Assembly: GCF_022581195.2 (NCBI RefSeq)
Contig: NC_061452.1
Span: 5,711,501 to 5,775,500, forward strand
Reading direction: 5' to 3'
From: Helicoverpa zea
Taxonomy: Eukaryota > Arthropoda > Insecta > Lepidoptera > Noctuidae
DNA: 64,000 bases
Shown here: in pieces, positions 47,001 through 58,899 of the stretch
How positions within the stretch are numbered: the first letter of the stretch is position 1
How the letters are laid out: every line of letters begins with the position of its first letter
Notes under the pieces: generated by a model
The model's input: the letters and a program-made list of their open reading frames with translations, nothing else
Databases searched by the model: none
Told to the model about the DNA's origin: nothing
Translations under genes and position numbers: made by a program

Positions 47001-50000
47001 GTGAATACTACGCAAGGAGAGCGGTGTAGCTTTTATAACTCACGTGAACTTTACTGTACATTGAAGGTGATCTGCTTTGCTGATACGATTTATTGACTGA
47101 TATTTTTATTATGTTTGTTTTCCGTCATACTTGTCCTTATTTACTTAAATAACTTCTGCAGCTTTATAAATATAGTTTTTGCTCCGATGAACTATGCAAC
47201 TTATGCTTTTTATCACATGCGAATTAACTACAATTTGTATGTCGCACATAATGTCATAATTGGCCTGTAACAAGCTGTTAGCACTATGAACTAAGCGCAG
47301 AGGGTAATTTATCTCACTCAGTTCACTCATTTGACTAAATGCTACACGTTAGTAATCGTGTACCTCCAAATTATCAACTCGATTGCCTTAACTAAGAGAC
47401 CAACCCTGTGTGCCACCGATTGAATATATTGAAATATTCCAATTAGAATTTACTAAACTCGTGACCCCAACTAGAACTAATACATTTATTTGTTATTCGA
47501 TTTGACTCTCGGCTCAGACAAGGGTTTGTCGCCATTTCAGGTCTAAACCCTTCGGCCCTTGTTATTTCTAGTGTCCATTAAATTATCCCTTTCCTTTTGG
47601 ACTCTAACAATTGTGTTTTTAAGTTTATTTTTTCAAGACCATCAGTTTGAAAGAGCCAATCTGTGAATAGCAGATGGGATTCCCGGCAACGAATTTAAAA
47701 ACCCCGATTGTATTGCGAACTTTTTCTAAAACTCCACATTGCTTTGCACCTCTCAATTTTGTTGGCACCAACAATTCTCGCATCGACGGCTATTGGAAGT
47801 TTTACAAAAAGAAAATCTTAAAGCCGAAGAAAGTATTTTATTATTAAACACTTTCAAAAATTCCAAAACTGTGCCCACGCTAATTACAATACCCACTATT
47901 CCGAAAAAGTTTGAGATATTATTTGGCAACATTGAAGAAATATTTTCATTGCTTCCCAACCCAGAATTTGCACGAGCGAGCAAAATTATTTTAATTAAAA
48001 AACTGAGAAACGAACCAAGGAGGTGGGCGATCTTAATTATTTGCTTGGTAGGGTTTAATCAAATTATACTTGAGTGAAAATTATTACAATATATAAGTAT
48101 GTAGTTATTGTGAGTACTTTGAAAGAGAAGCGAGGCGTGGTGCGGTAAGTATAGTTAGGCGGCGGTACGTAGGTAAGCATGACTTGCTTTCCTGTCTAAA
48201 CTTCAGAAGGAATTATCTTACTATACCCTACTTTGAAAAGTTTAGTGCACTAGAGCTACGGGTGACGTTATAGGTAGAGCAATTTACTTCTAAAACAGTA
48301 AAATATGTGCGAAACAGTACCTATAGCTTCAATATTGCAGAAATTAATATAACATAAGACTACATAAGTACTGCTATAAATGGTCGTCTACTGAGGCTAA
48401 TAGTTGCCATGGTTACTGAGCGAACCCCTAAAATAGATCAAATTGCGGAAATTCGGTTAGAGGGAACTATTGCAATATGATAGGAATATCACTTTCCACT
48501 CGCAGAAAAGGATAAATGACGATGAACGGTGTTATTTTCATCAAAGATATGTAACCCTATGGGAAAAAATACATCCCAATTCCATTGATGTTTTTATTTT
48601 TAGAACTCGAGACTTTGATTTTATAGCATTGTTGGATACTTTAGAAATAATAGATGTATCTACAGATATAAAAAGAAAAAAGAATGTTCAAACAAAAGAA
48701 GGGTTCTTTCTTTCTGCAATTTTCTAGGTACATTTCTACTTATTCTTCGCCACGTTCTATGTGCTTAGGATGTACTTCCGACTGCCATAAGATTCATCGA
48801 AGACACGTACAACGATAACCTTAGGGTTTAACGAGCGCATTAGTAGCTTCAAATTGCGAGCCCTTGCCATACCCTCCGTGCTACCTTTTCCTTACTATAA
48901 ATTATAAGCGTCTACAAAATACGTATACCTTCCTATGAGTAACAGTTACAGATAGCAAACCCCATAATAGTTGGGGAAGATAATGATAAGCTTTGTGTGA
49001 CCGCAAAATGCAGGCGATTTTCAACCATAATGTCAAGGGAATTGTTATTATAGTGGAGAAAAAGAACTCGATAAATGGATACTTAAAAAACTTTTGCAGC
49101 CAAAATCTAAATGTTGCCCGCCCATGCCTATATTGGGTATGAATGACGTCACGTACATCAGATTGGTCTATTTTTGCGCTCCCCCTGTCCGTCAGCATCG
49201 ACAGTCTCGGCCCTGTAGTATGTCATTCACCTCAACTATGTATTGTACCGCGACGAATAGGCCGTGTAATAATAGTCATTAATTCTTTAGGATGACTTCA
49301 AACTACTTCTTTCTTCTTCTATAAAAAAGCTCTAGTTATAAATAGCATTAGTAATGTTAAATACAGACTGGTAAGTAAACCCAGGTCAGAATATACCATT
49401 AAATTGAAACCAGTGGTAGTTCGGGTACCGTAAGAGGATTATATTCAGAGGTCGCGCAAACAGAAGCATTATGTCTATCATGTGCTTCTGTCAAAGTCTA
49501 GGTGACATCAGAGCAGGTTAATCTATAGAAATTATCTTAGTTAATATATATTAATATTATATTAGTTAATATATAGAATCCTTTAGAAATTCTCTACGGA
49601 AATAACGTGCATATATGCAACCAAAGAGCAAGTAGCACCAAAGCATAAGAAAGCAGAATAGGTACTACAAGAACAATATTTTTACTATCAGCAAAAAAAT
49701 ATTATAAGTCAGCAATAATCCATAAAATCATTTTTTATTTCAAGCAATAGCACAATCCAAAGCCAGATAAAAGTCCTCCATTACCGTATAATCGATAAAT
49801 TTTAATACGAATCCTAGAAAAATCAACTGCATGCCAAATTCGGTGCTTAAAAAGTGGAACTGGCACACTGCCAAAATAAGGTTAAATAGAAAGGAAAATA
49901 TTGTGCATTAGTAGTGACGGGAGAGCTTAGGAGTACATGATATCGATAAGCAGATGATACTGTGGTCGATTTAAATCCTAAACTGGATAAATGCTCCTCG

Positions 50001-52349
50001 ACCACTGAGCTGGGTTCCTGCGTTTGAATACAAATGGACCGTTTATCCCTGAAAGCCAATCTGTATGCAAATTACAGGTCCGTTTAACTATTCTCGTTAG
50101 TTGCTCATTTTCGGAACGTCTGCATTTTCAGTTTGACTGAAATATAATCCTTTCGATTGCGGTGGTGATTGATAATGCTATTTATTTCGTTTAATAGAAT
50201 TCACTCGAATGGTTCCAGAACCAAGTTTTCATCCTACCGGTACTGTAGGATGAAGTCGCGCTGAAAGATTTGATAAAAGACAGTTGTTAAAGTTGTTGGT
50301 AAACTCCTAACGCCTATACTTATAATAAATATCCTAAAACCGACCAAATCATTTTGCTATTAACTTTGGGCGTAACTTTTGCAAACGCCTCGCGATTTTA
50401 GTGTCTTCGGTAGAAGTTGTCGTCAACTTTTTCATCCCCTTTTTCCGGTTCCGCTAATGCGCAAACTTTTCTCCAGATACGCCGACACGCCTTGCGAAGT
50501 GGCTTGCTCAAAATTTCATGAAAATCCACGAAAAAGTAGCGAAGTCAACTAACTATACATGAGAACAAGCACCTACCGATAGAATTATAAAAGGAAAAAA
50601 TAGTATCGAATCTTTTCTGGCAGGTCTTAGCGAATAGCGTTTCGAAAAAGAAGTAAAGGAAACGCTGACTGTATATTGCCGATATTATTGTACCGAGTTC
50701 CACTACGAAATTATTACTTGCGAAGATTGATTAGTTCAGTATAATACCTAGAATTTAATAGGTCTATGTAAACAGGAATCTCATAAACTGAAATGACTAA
50801 AGTATAATAACGCGTCAAAATAACGAAACTTCATGACTCAGTGATAGCAGTTTAATTGCCATTAACAAATAAATAAATCAATTTAATAATAATTTACTTC
50901 TTTTACATGACGAGAACCCATGAATGAAATATGCACATCATTATCTATTCTCACGCAATCCAGATCCCAATAACGCTGCAATATGTGTTCGCTCAACACA
51001 ATGTGTATACGTTATCATCATTGTGTCTGCAACTGTAAGGCGCATTACTTTTTCCATTCCACCACTATCCGCGACCGGGGACCATTCCGTACTACCAAAC
51101 GATTCAGCGCTTGTTACGACCATTCCATATGCAATTTTCTCCCTTCTACATTGAAATGTTTCACTATTTTCACAGTTTTAAAGTACTTTAATGAATAGTT
51201 CGTAGAACGTTTCACTATTTAAATGTACACGTGGAACGACTGAAATATTTGCATAGCGCAGTTTCATTCTGATTACTGTTCAAGGAAATTCCAAAAAATA
51301 ATGGAAGCAGTAAAATATTAAAATAATTCTTAAAAATGAATTCTTTGTAAATTGACGCTTGCGACAACCTACTAGGAATTCTGAAATGGAATCATTATTA
51401 TTCATATTTCAAGGAATGCTGAACTAAGACAATTAAATAATGAAAGCGCCTACCGCCGTCGGAGCTACAATTGAATCGGCGTAATTGAGAACATGCCGAG
51501 AGAAATCTAGTATGAGTTGGCTCATTAGTGACTATGAATAACTTGTTCGAAACTTTATTAACTATGGCCTTATGTAGTCATCACGAGCATTGTAACAACA
51601 ACTTTTGTGGCAGAGCCCCGCCCGGCCCTTTCACAAAGTCGCGAATTTCAACAAGCTCTTGAGGACTCTAAAACTGTCTCTAAAATGTCTTTTCGTGCAC
51701 GATGTTCAATTTTATTGAGTTTTTCAGAAGTTGAATTGGAGTTTCTATGGCTGTGAGATTTTCAACGAAGTTATTTTCATACTAGAAGCTATTTACAGTA
51801 AAAATCAAATATTTCATAAAGAGTCAACAGAACTAAAAATACATTTTTAGAAAAGTCTACGCCCACGAGACAATAATACTATTGGAGCCAAGAGAAAATG
51901 CTCGACATTTCCTAATAAAGTCGAAATTCTCTTAGGACTTTCTAGAATGTCAACCACTCAGTTTGTGTCCAACAAAATAAACCATTGATCGGAAATGTAC
52001 TGAGCGTCCGACTCCCACAATTAATACATGCTTCGAACCAAATGGTTGGCCCAAGAGTAAAATGGCTTCAACTGTTACTGTGTTCAACGAATATTCGAAC
52101 TTATTTTTGAAGATGAAGGGATTAAATTCGATTGTCAAAATTCGATGTGGGTTTCGATCTAACCCCTGCTATAGAATTGTCTATGAGTATCATCGACATA
52201 GCAAAGGGCAGCAGTGAGGTTTAATGACAATGGACCAATACAGAATCGAGGTCAACGTTAAGTGTCGCATTGGACTTGGCACGGACCCTTAATTGAGCGG
52301 TTATCGTGTGGTCAGTAATGGAACGACGAAAAAATAATAGAAGTTCGTA

Positions 52350-52394
52350 GAAGTGGGTTTGACACGATATTGCAGTGGAATTCAAACCCACTTC
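52350..52394. repeat. 13-bp hairpin with 19-base loop
   Basis: GAAGTGGGTTTGA and TCAAACCCACTTC pair exactly around CACGATATTGCAGTGGAAT. The stem is short for a pre-miRNA, and the flanking arms do not extend the pairing convincingly. Confidence 0.75.
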
Positions 52395-53514
52395 AGCTGA
52401 CATCCGACGAGTCAGAAAGGGAAATATAAAGATGAAATAATATCAGCGTTTCTATATTTTACCTTCAACTTTAATAGCTTCAAACCTTTATCTATCTCGA
52501 ATAAACGAAATCCAATTTGTATAAAATACGGGTTTTTCTCTGAATCATTTGGCTTGTAACCGATGTTATAACTGTTGCCGATAAATGTCGATAACTCGTC
52601 TCCCATCATATTGAATACTGCCGTTGGTATTTTTCGACATCAAAATATGTACCACAATTTCCTTCGCCTTTATTTAAATAATATTTGTTTTTTTTTTTTC
52701 AGTGTCATTTAATCAACGATCGATATTATTTCATGGACATTCGATGATTATTAACAATTGAATGTAACACCAGAGAAGCGATAGCAACAATATCAATAAC
52801 CCAAACGTATTCGGAAATGACAGTTCATTGGTTATTGATTTATTGCCAAGACAAAAGAAAAGCAATGAAATTGTTTATACGTTCCTTATTTCAAAGAATA
52901 ATATAATTTCGAAATGTGCATTAAAGCAGGTAGGTTAAAACCATATTAATGACAACCATGTTAAAGAATATTCACAAACCAATAAATAAAAGAAAGCCCA
53001 GCAAATTCAAGACAAAGCATAAAATTATAGAATTGAGATAAGTTTCGAAAACAAATCACTAACAAGAATTACTCAGCACACATGTTTAATGAAACTTGCA
53101 GACACAACTTGCCTGCAATTAATGGAAGAGTTGGACTCCAGACTAAGTCAGCTACAACTGTGTGTGTATTTAAGTTGTTCACTTAGTGTCTTCGAAATCT
53201 CTTATATAATTATTAATACACAGTATTAATGTACCACATGTTAAATTGGCTAGATAAGACGAACATACAACAGCTTTTACAAGCAAATAAATTAATGTTT
53301 TTGAAATCTGTCTGCAATTTAATTAGTGGAAACTTTATTTTTCTTATTAATCATATCAACTCCTTGCTTACTCCCACCTGTAAAGTAATTAAGGTCAGCG
53401 AACAAAATGTTCATTTATCATCGTTAAAAATTAGGGCACTTAATCTTGATCAGCTATCGCTAGCAAAAATTGACTTGTTTTAATTAACCTCCAGTGAGGA
53501 AGTATTTATTTCAG

Positions 53515-53732
53515 AAAGGGAATTTTTGTCACCCTTCGTGTGAAGCCCACTGGTGAATTTGTCCGACCAGAGCGCCGGGTACGCGGCGTCGTCGCTAAAA
53601 TAACCAATTTGGGGACCCTCATCGCGCGTCACGAAGTAATGGATGGTTCCGAGCTCACTGTTGCGGTTATATTGGACGGGGAAAAAATTATATTTCGCTA
53701 TTACCCTGTAAATTTCCCTCCAGCTCAGAAAT
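53515..53732 (+). CDS. Candidate 218-base coding exon, product unknown
   Basis: The segment follows AGTATTTATTTCAG (acceptor) and ends AAAT|GTAAGG (donor). Between them one plus-strand frame is open for 72 codons (phase 2 in, phase 1 out), reading KGIFVTLRVKPTGEF...DGSELTVAVILDGE...YPVNFPPAQK. It is GC- and CpG-rich compared with the flanking intron, and G-starting codons dominate, both signs of coding sequence. If the donor is not used, the frame ends KCKE and stops at 53743, with AATAAA near 53860, so it could instead be a last exon. The minus strand is also open here (NSELGTIHYFVTRDEG...), which would agree with the receptor gene's direction, but its splice sites are weaker. I recognise no family on either strand. 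Confidence 0.33.
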
Positions 53733-54309
53733 GTAAGGAATAACGCGGCAAAGTGATTTTTGAGACGTGTGTACGTGCACGTGCAAGAGTTGGAAAGCAG
53801 GAAAATGGTTGCCGTGTATCCTCGTGTCGGTGAATTAACAGAGCTGGTAATATTTTCCTTAATAAACGAAGAAACACAAACAAATCTAGCTTTATATATA
53901 GCGGATAAGAGTAACTGTTAATTCTTGAACAAAACCTAATGTCAGGAACATTAGTCGTAAAAACATTTTAATCTTACTTCCCTCTTCACTCGCGAACACT
54001 GATGTAATGAACCAAATTCTTACACAAATATAAAAAAATCCAAGAGTTCAAGCCGGTGTCTGCTTCATCCATTACAAAGTCCTCTAGAGAATACCTGTCT
54101 TAAACAAGCTTTGTACCATTTTTCTTTGCTTAGATACATCTTTTCTTGTCGGCAAATTAAATTATTCAGGCGATTTTAGATATATCGGTTATGAAAGAAA
54201 ATAATAAAGCAAGGTAATCAGTATCCAATATCGGAAAATTCTAATCATAATATTTAGAAAAAATTGCAATATGAGCACATAACAATGTATCAAACATTTA
54301 CTAATAGCT

Positions 54310-54345
54310 TTTTATAATTATATATTATATATTATATAATAGCAC
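54310..54345. repeat. AT-rich palindromic tract
   Basis: Alternating TATATTATATATTATATAA, a low-complexity tract able to form a cruciform. Confidence 0.7.
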
Positions 54346-57300
54346 CTGTATAGTATAGGTACCATTTGAGGAATACAAATACATAATTACAAAATTTCAA
54401 AACTGTACAAAAGTCCAACGTCAGAATGCTTTTGTTTTCAAATAGTTTGGTTGTATTCTAGTTAATAAAATATACTGCAACGCAATGATGATAGAGTAAT
54501 TCTCATTTTGTTTGAATTGCAAAAATACTAATAACACGCTCCGGGTAACAAAACTACCCAAAGCGCTGAACTGTATTTCAAACAAAGGGGCGAATGTTAT
54601 GCCAATGTTCAGTACAAGTTAAATAAATCCTAAAATAAAGTGTAGTTAGCTTTGTATCCATGTTGTACAATATAGGACGTCTACACAAACTGGACTGCGG
54701 GAGTCTTTTTCGAAGAGTTAAATTAGACGCCCGACCCTTTCCTTCAAGTAAGTACGCGTACAAATAGTTCCCAAAAGCTTCGGGTCAACGTGCAGCGTTT
54801 GCAGATCGTGCGCCCTTCATTAAACTCAAAGGCAAAAAGTGGGTCCTTATCTAATCTGCAGTTGTCCCTTCTTGCTTTGCAGCTGGTACCGTACAGATGT
54901 ACTTGACCCCAATTTTATCTGCTGTCCAAATAAAGCTCGTTGTTGAAAAATTGAATGGGTCCCCGAAATTGGATTGTTTTCGTAATGAATGGGAGAATAT
55001 TCTGCTCGAAAGTTTTAGAATATTTTAATTTTGATTCTATTTGGGTAACTGCAACAATCAATGCTATAGCAACTTGATTTCACTACGCTCCAGTGTCGCA
55101 TTGTTACATTTTATTGCGCTTATTAACCAATCAAATGATGTTCTCGACACACCTCCATCGACTTTGACGCATTTAAGCTTCAGAAGAGAAGCAACAATCC
55201 AGACACATACGCCTGCATAAAAATAAACAAATTTTTGCAAAGACTGGAAGATTTATAACATCATAATGGTGCCAAATCGACTTTCTCAGTTGTGCAAATT
55301 GCTTGAACGTCTGAAGCATCCAAAAGAATACATTTCACAAACAATATTCTATCGATTGACAAATTCTAAGATCTTAGGCTCTGTCTCCAATAAAATCGAG
55401 CTGAATGTGACAAGTGCGATTCGTTTTTCATTTTTCATATAATGACGCCTCCTCCAGGCACAAAGCCCGTTTTATAGCCATCACAATGGGATTGTGCTCT
55501 TTCATCAGCGGGACTTTTATGGTCGTCGCGTCAGCTGTGCTGTGGGGCGCCAAAATTGAGACAGTATAACTAACTACTTTCGCTCGACCACCCATTTAGC
55601 GGTTGCAGCTCTTTATCACTCATGCCGACCGCTACGATGGCGTAAATATGTACATTATTACTGGGAAGGTTACTTGTTTGAAAAAATAGTAAACAATGTC
55701 ACATAGTTGTTCCGAATATTGGCTTTCCGCCACAGCTATTGAACTTTGTACCGATTCAGGAAAACATAGTTTCTTCGGCCACTTTCATCTGTTTATGCCA
55801 TCTATTTTAAGATTTTGGCAACAGTTCTACAAAACGCATACCCTATATCAAGCAAAATGATACAGAGCATGACGTGCATGGCAAAATATTGTTTACAAGT
55901 TGTAAGAAATCGTAAACCGATGCTATAAGACAATAGCTAGCAATGCTAGCATTTACGACTATGGGTGGATGGTAGGTTTCCATTTGCCTCTCAAGTACCT
56001 ATCTGTGAATGTGAGATCGTCAGCGATACATCATTGTATCACATTCATGCTTACGGCTATGAATGTTATCGTTTCTGTGGTGAACATTCTAAGGATAACG
56101 GTATTAATTACGATCTACATGACAAACACTATAGTCGAGATCGAGACGCAACAACCGCAGAAGACCTTGAATGGTTTGCATCAACACAAGCGTTGACTAT
56201 TTTAATAGTTGTTTTATGTATCAGGCCAGTGTAATCAACCAGTTTATCGGTATTTTAACATTCTTATGTATTTCTTGTTATACAACCGTGAGTTTTTGAC
56301 ATTTGTTTTGTTGTACACTTGTCATTTTATTGCATTCTGGCTTTGTTGAGTTTTTTCATTTGATCAGTTTTTTCAAGTGTTGTATTTTGAGTTTCTATTA
56401 GCATATTAATGTTGATTGTTTCTAGCTCCTCAGACAAGTATCTGTCTCCTTTAATTTTATTTATAGTCTATGTACGCGGCAGTATTTTTCCACCAATCTT
56501 TTAATTTTACACAAGAGTATTTCTTTGAAATTAGAAGTCACAGGTGTGAAGGTATCTAATTAAGCATATAACAGTGTGGTGTTAAAATTGACACCAATAT
56601 TAGTGTCGTTTTACTTAACACAATGGAGGATTACCGTAAAAATTGATCATGATTCTTACATTATGGTGTTTATCATGCTTCATGCCATGTAATAGGTATG
56701 TGGGTATGTATTATATAAGTACAAACGGCACATCTGTTAACTACGCATAAAAATTCGTCAGTCGTTCCGTAGTTTGTTCTCCTCTAGGTTTAGGTAAGTT
56801 TTGTAAAATTCCATGATGGTATCCCTCATACCTACTGTAGACTATAGATGCCACATTGATGACAAAGACGATAGTAGATATCTTTAATTGACTTAAGTGA
56901 GATATTTATCGTGCTTCGATTTATCTTTCAGTTATTTAGAATTATTATTAAGTACCTACCCCAATAAAAGCAAAGGAGGTTCTAATAAAGTTAGTTTATT
57001 TTTCATAATGTAGGAGATCTTTATAAAATAAATTCAACATTGTACATTTAAGAAAAAGATCTTTCCATTCATAGAGCGTGTTTATATAATCTTATTTACT
57101 GTAGAAGAGGTGGTGGCGTGACAGTCTGACATTATCTTATCACGTCTATGATCTGCCGTATCAGTAAAAACATAAACAATCACTAGAAAAAGTAAACCAC
57201 ACGTGTTTACACCAGGTACGTACGTAACAAACCTGTTTGTACTATGAATAAGCTAGTTAACGCATTCACTGAGCGCCGGACAAGGTGTTCCCAGCTGTTA

Positions 57301-57486
57301 AAAAGATCGCGCGATCAACATTTACATAAATACCGAACCAATTTTTGTTTACTTTATTCAATTCTACTTGGACTTAATATCTACAACAATTATCAAACCA
57401 CTACAATTTTATCAGGTTCCTATTTACATTCATGCAATTAAACAACAATCAATTATTAAACAATGATCAAAAAAATATCTACTTAC

Positions 57487-57571
57487 ATTCTGATATAGTC
57501 CCACTGCTATTCGATGCTAATACACCGAACGTTTTAACGTTTACAACACATAAAAATATTAACCACCACAT
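57487..57571 (-). CDS. First coding exon: signal peptide of the LDLR-family receptor
   Basis: Read on the minus strand, ATG at 57571 opens MWWLIFLCVVNV, then KTFGVLASNSSGTISE, and the exon ends GAAT|GTAAGT, a strong donor in phase 1. The hydrophobic run followed by VLA|SN is a good signal peptidase site, and NSS just after it is an N-glycosylation sequon. This suits the N-terminus of a secreted or type I membrane protein. The start was chosen because A lies at -3 (ATAATGT). An in-frame ATG 51 bases upstream (57622, MFLLVGCHRAAP...) has C at -3 and would place a polar Arg/Lys-containing stretch in front of the hydrophobic core, so it is less likely. A possible acceptor (TTTACAG) ends at 57628, which would make the 5' UTR spliced. 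The link to the LDLa exon rests on strand, order and matching phase, and is not proven. Confidence 0.65.
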
Positions 57572-57639
57572 TATGGCACAAAATTTGGGGGCTGCCCGAT
57601 GACAGCCCACCAAAAGGAACATTCGTCCTGTAAACTTTC

Positions 57640-58010
57640 GATTTTATCAAAATCACTATGAAGCAACACTGCAGGGCAAATCCAGGAGTGTGACAGGATT
57701 ACGTCACGTTCATAACACTGTTAGCCGTCTTACGGATTGTAGTCACTGTTATTAATACTGCGAGGAGCAATATTTTGGTGATTGGTTGGTACGCGAGAGT
57801 TTTGAGGTTATTTCTACGTGCCACTGGTGCGAGCGCGACGGAGAAATGTCGCGCGAGGCAGGTGAGGCGATGCGGCGGAGGCAGCGCGCCGCTAGATGGC
57901 GCTCGGCGCACGCGTGACGTAGCTACGTTTAGTTTCGGCGACCGAACGGCGGCGCTGCGCTGCTGATTCTAGCTACAGATTTTTCCAACGCATCACGCGA
58001 ACGACACGAT
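57640..58010 (-). promoter_or_regulatory. CpG-rich probable promoter / 5' UTR region of the receptor gene
   Basis: Just upstream of the signal-peptide exon, the DNA changes abruptly to CpG-rich sequence (57790-57970, with runs such as GCGAGCGCGACGG and CGCGCCGCTAGATGGCGCTC). It contains AGATGGCGC (57894-57902), resembling insect CTCF cores. On the plus strand the same island has GAAATGTCGCGCGAGGCAG followed by GTGAGG, a start-plus-donor arrangement (57844-57860) that could belong to a divergent transcript. No TATA box is obvious, and the exact start site cannot be placed. Confidence 0.5.
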
Positions 58011-58439
58011 GTTAAGCCTCGCTCACACGCGATCTCCTGAACAAACGACTATTTACGACTGGCTGAGGGTGCACCATTAGTTTTTATGAGTTGGCTTCTT
58101 TATTACACGAAAACGCGTCTATAATATCTCGTAATCTAATATCGTTGATATAAGCATTTGGGGCTTGCCTTGTAGAATATGATACTCATTCCACTAGTCG
58201 GGGGAACTCATATGTGTATAGGTATTTGTTTTTTAGACATTTTTTATAAAAATGCTAGTACCTCCAAAAATACCCATATCACACTTGTATACTTTAAACG
58301 CTCAAGACATACACATTCACTTCGTAATATAATTAGGCAATGCAGTAAGCTGATCAGTTTTTATTTCGTAAATTAACATGCTTTTGAATTTGCGGCAAAA
58401 ACCTTCATACTAAGATCAAACTCGGAATATAAATAAAAC

Positions 58440-58850
58440 TCAGTCATAGAATTTGTAAAGGTCCAGATCGACGCACGGCTGTGATCTCGCCCTAACGCTA
58501 GAACAGGAATGCGCGCGCATCTTAACAGTGCCGCCGCCGTGGGAAGACGTCGGGGGGCGTGGCGTCAGTCGTTACGCACATACGCCATACGCATCGCCGT
58601 GATAACGCTCCCAGCAGATAACAACTCTCACTGACACAACACTTGCTACACTCCCCGTCTGACGCACGCACACATGCAAACTACACGCTCTTACTGAAAG
58701 CTTCGCACAAAGCGTGCAGACCTGCTACTAGTCGGCTGAATTCTGTGTTAGCGAGCGCTTTGAATGTGTGCGTAAGCTCGGCTTTCGCTAAAGGGAGAGT
58801 ATGCTCCTGCACCGCAGCTTCCAGCCAACTGGCTTTTTAACAACAACGCT
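58440..58850 (-). promoter_or_regulatory. Second CpG-rich block upstream, possible start-site region
   Basis: This is a second GC/CpG-rich block with many CGCAC/GCGTG words. On the minus strand it includes the arthropod initiator word TCAGT within GTGTCAGTGAGAG (A at 58632). I see neither a TATA box nor a good downstream promoter element. It could hold an alternative or distal first, non-coding exon of the receptor gene, or an unrelated regulatory element. A 65-codon plus ORF here (58643-58840) is not convincing. Confidence 0.35.
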
Positions 58851-58899
58851 CATTCCGCTAGTAGCGACACACACATAGAGGCCTCCTTTATTTAGTCGG

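Larger units (their letters stand above)
43073..57486 (-). other. Probable intron 1 of the LDLR-family gene (~14.4 kb)
   Basis: The donor GTAAGT (57481-57486, minus strand) and acceptor TGTTACAG (43073-43080) bound this stretch. I found no other LDLa, EGF or YWTD-type exon inside it, though small exons could be missed. It contains perfect or near-perfect hairpins at 44001-44037 and 52350-52394, and an AT-rich palindromic tract at 49535-49580 and 54310-54345. It also holds one unidentified exon candidate (53515-53732) and a dual-frame open region (55965-56234). A GC-rich patch at 46740-46950 has ORFs on both strands and no motif. Large first introns of receptor genes often hold enhancers, which could explain the GC-rich patches. 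Confidence 0.55.

Noticed and set aside
47739..48077. 112-codon plus ORF
   Set aside because: Composition is AT-rich like the intron around it, an overlapping ORF exists on the other strand, and no motif is seen; probably chance.
49847..50059. Possible degenerate SINE head (GCTCAGTGGTCGAGG) on the minus strand
   Set aside because: Only a box-A-like word is present. Box B is too degraded and no body or tail of a known SINE follows.
56740..56800. Plus-strand core promoter (TCAGT initiator followed by a GTAAGT donor)
   Set aside because: The nearest TATA-like words are at the wrong distance and no coding exon follows; the combination is expected by chance.
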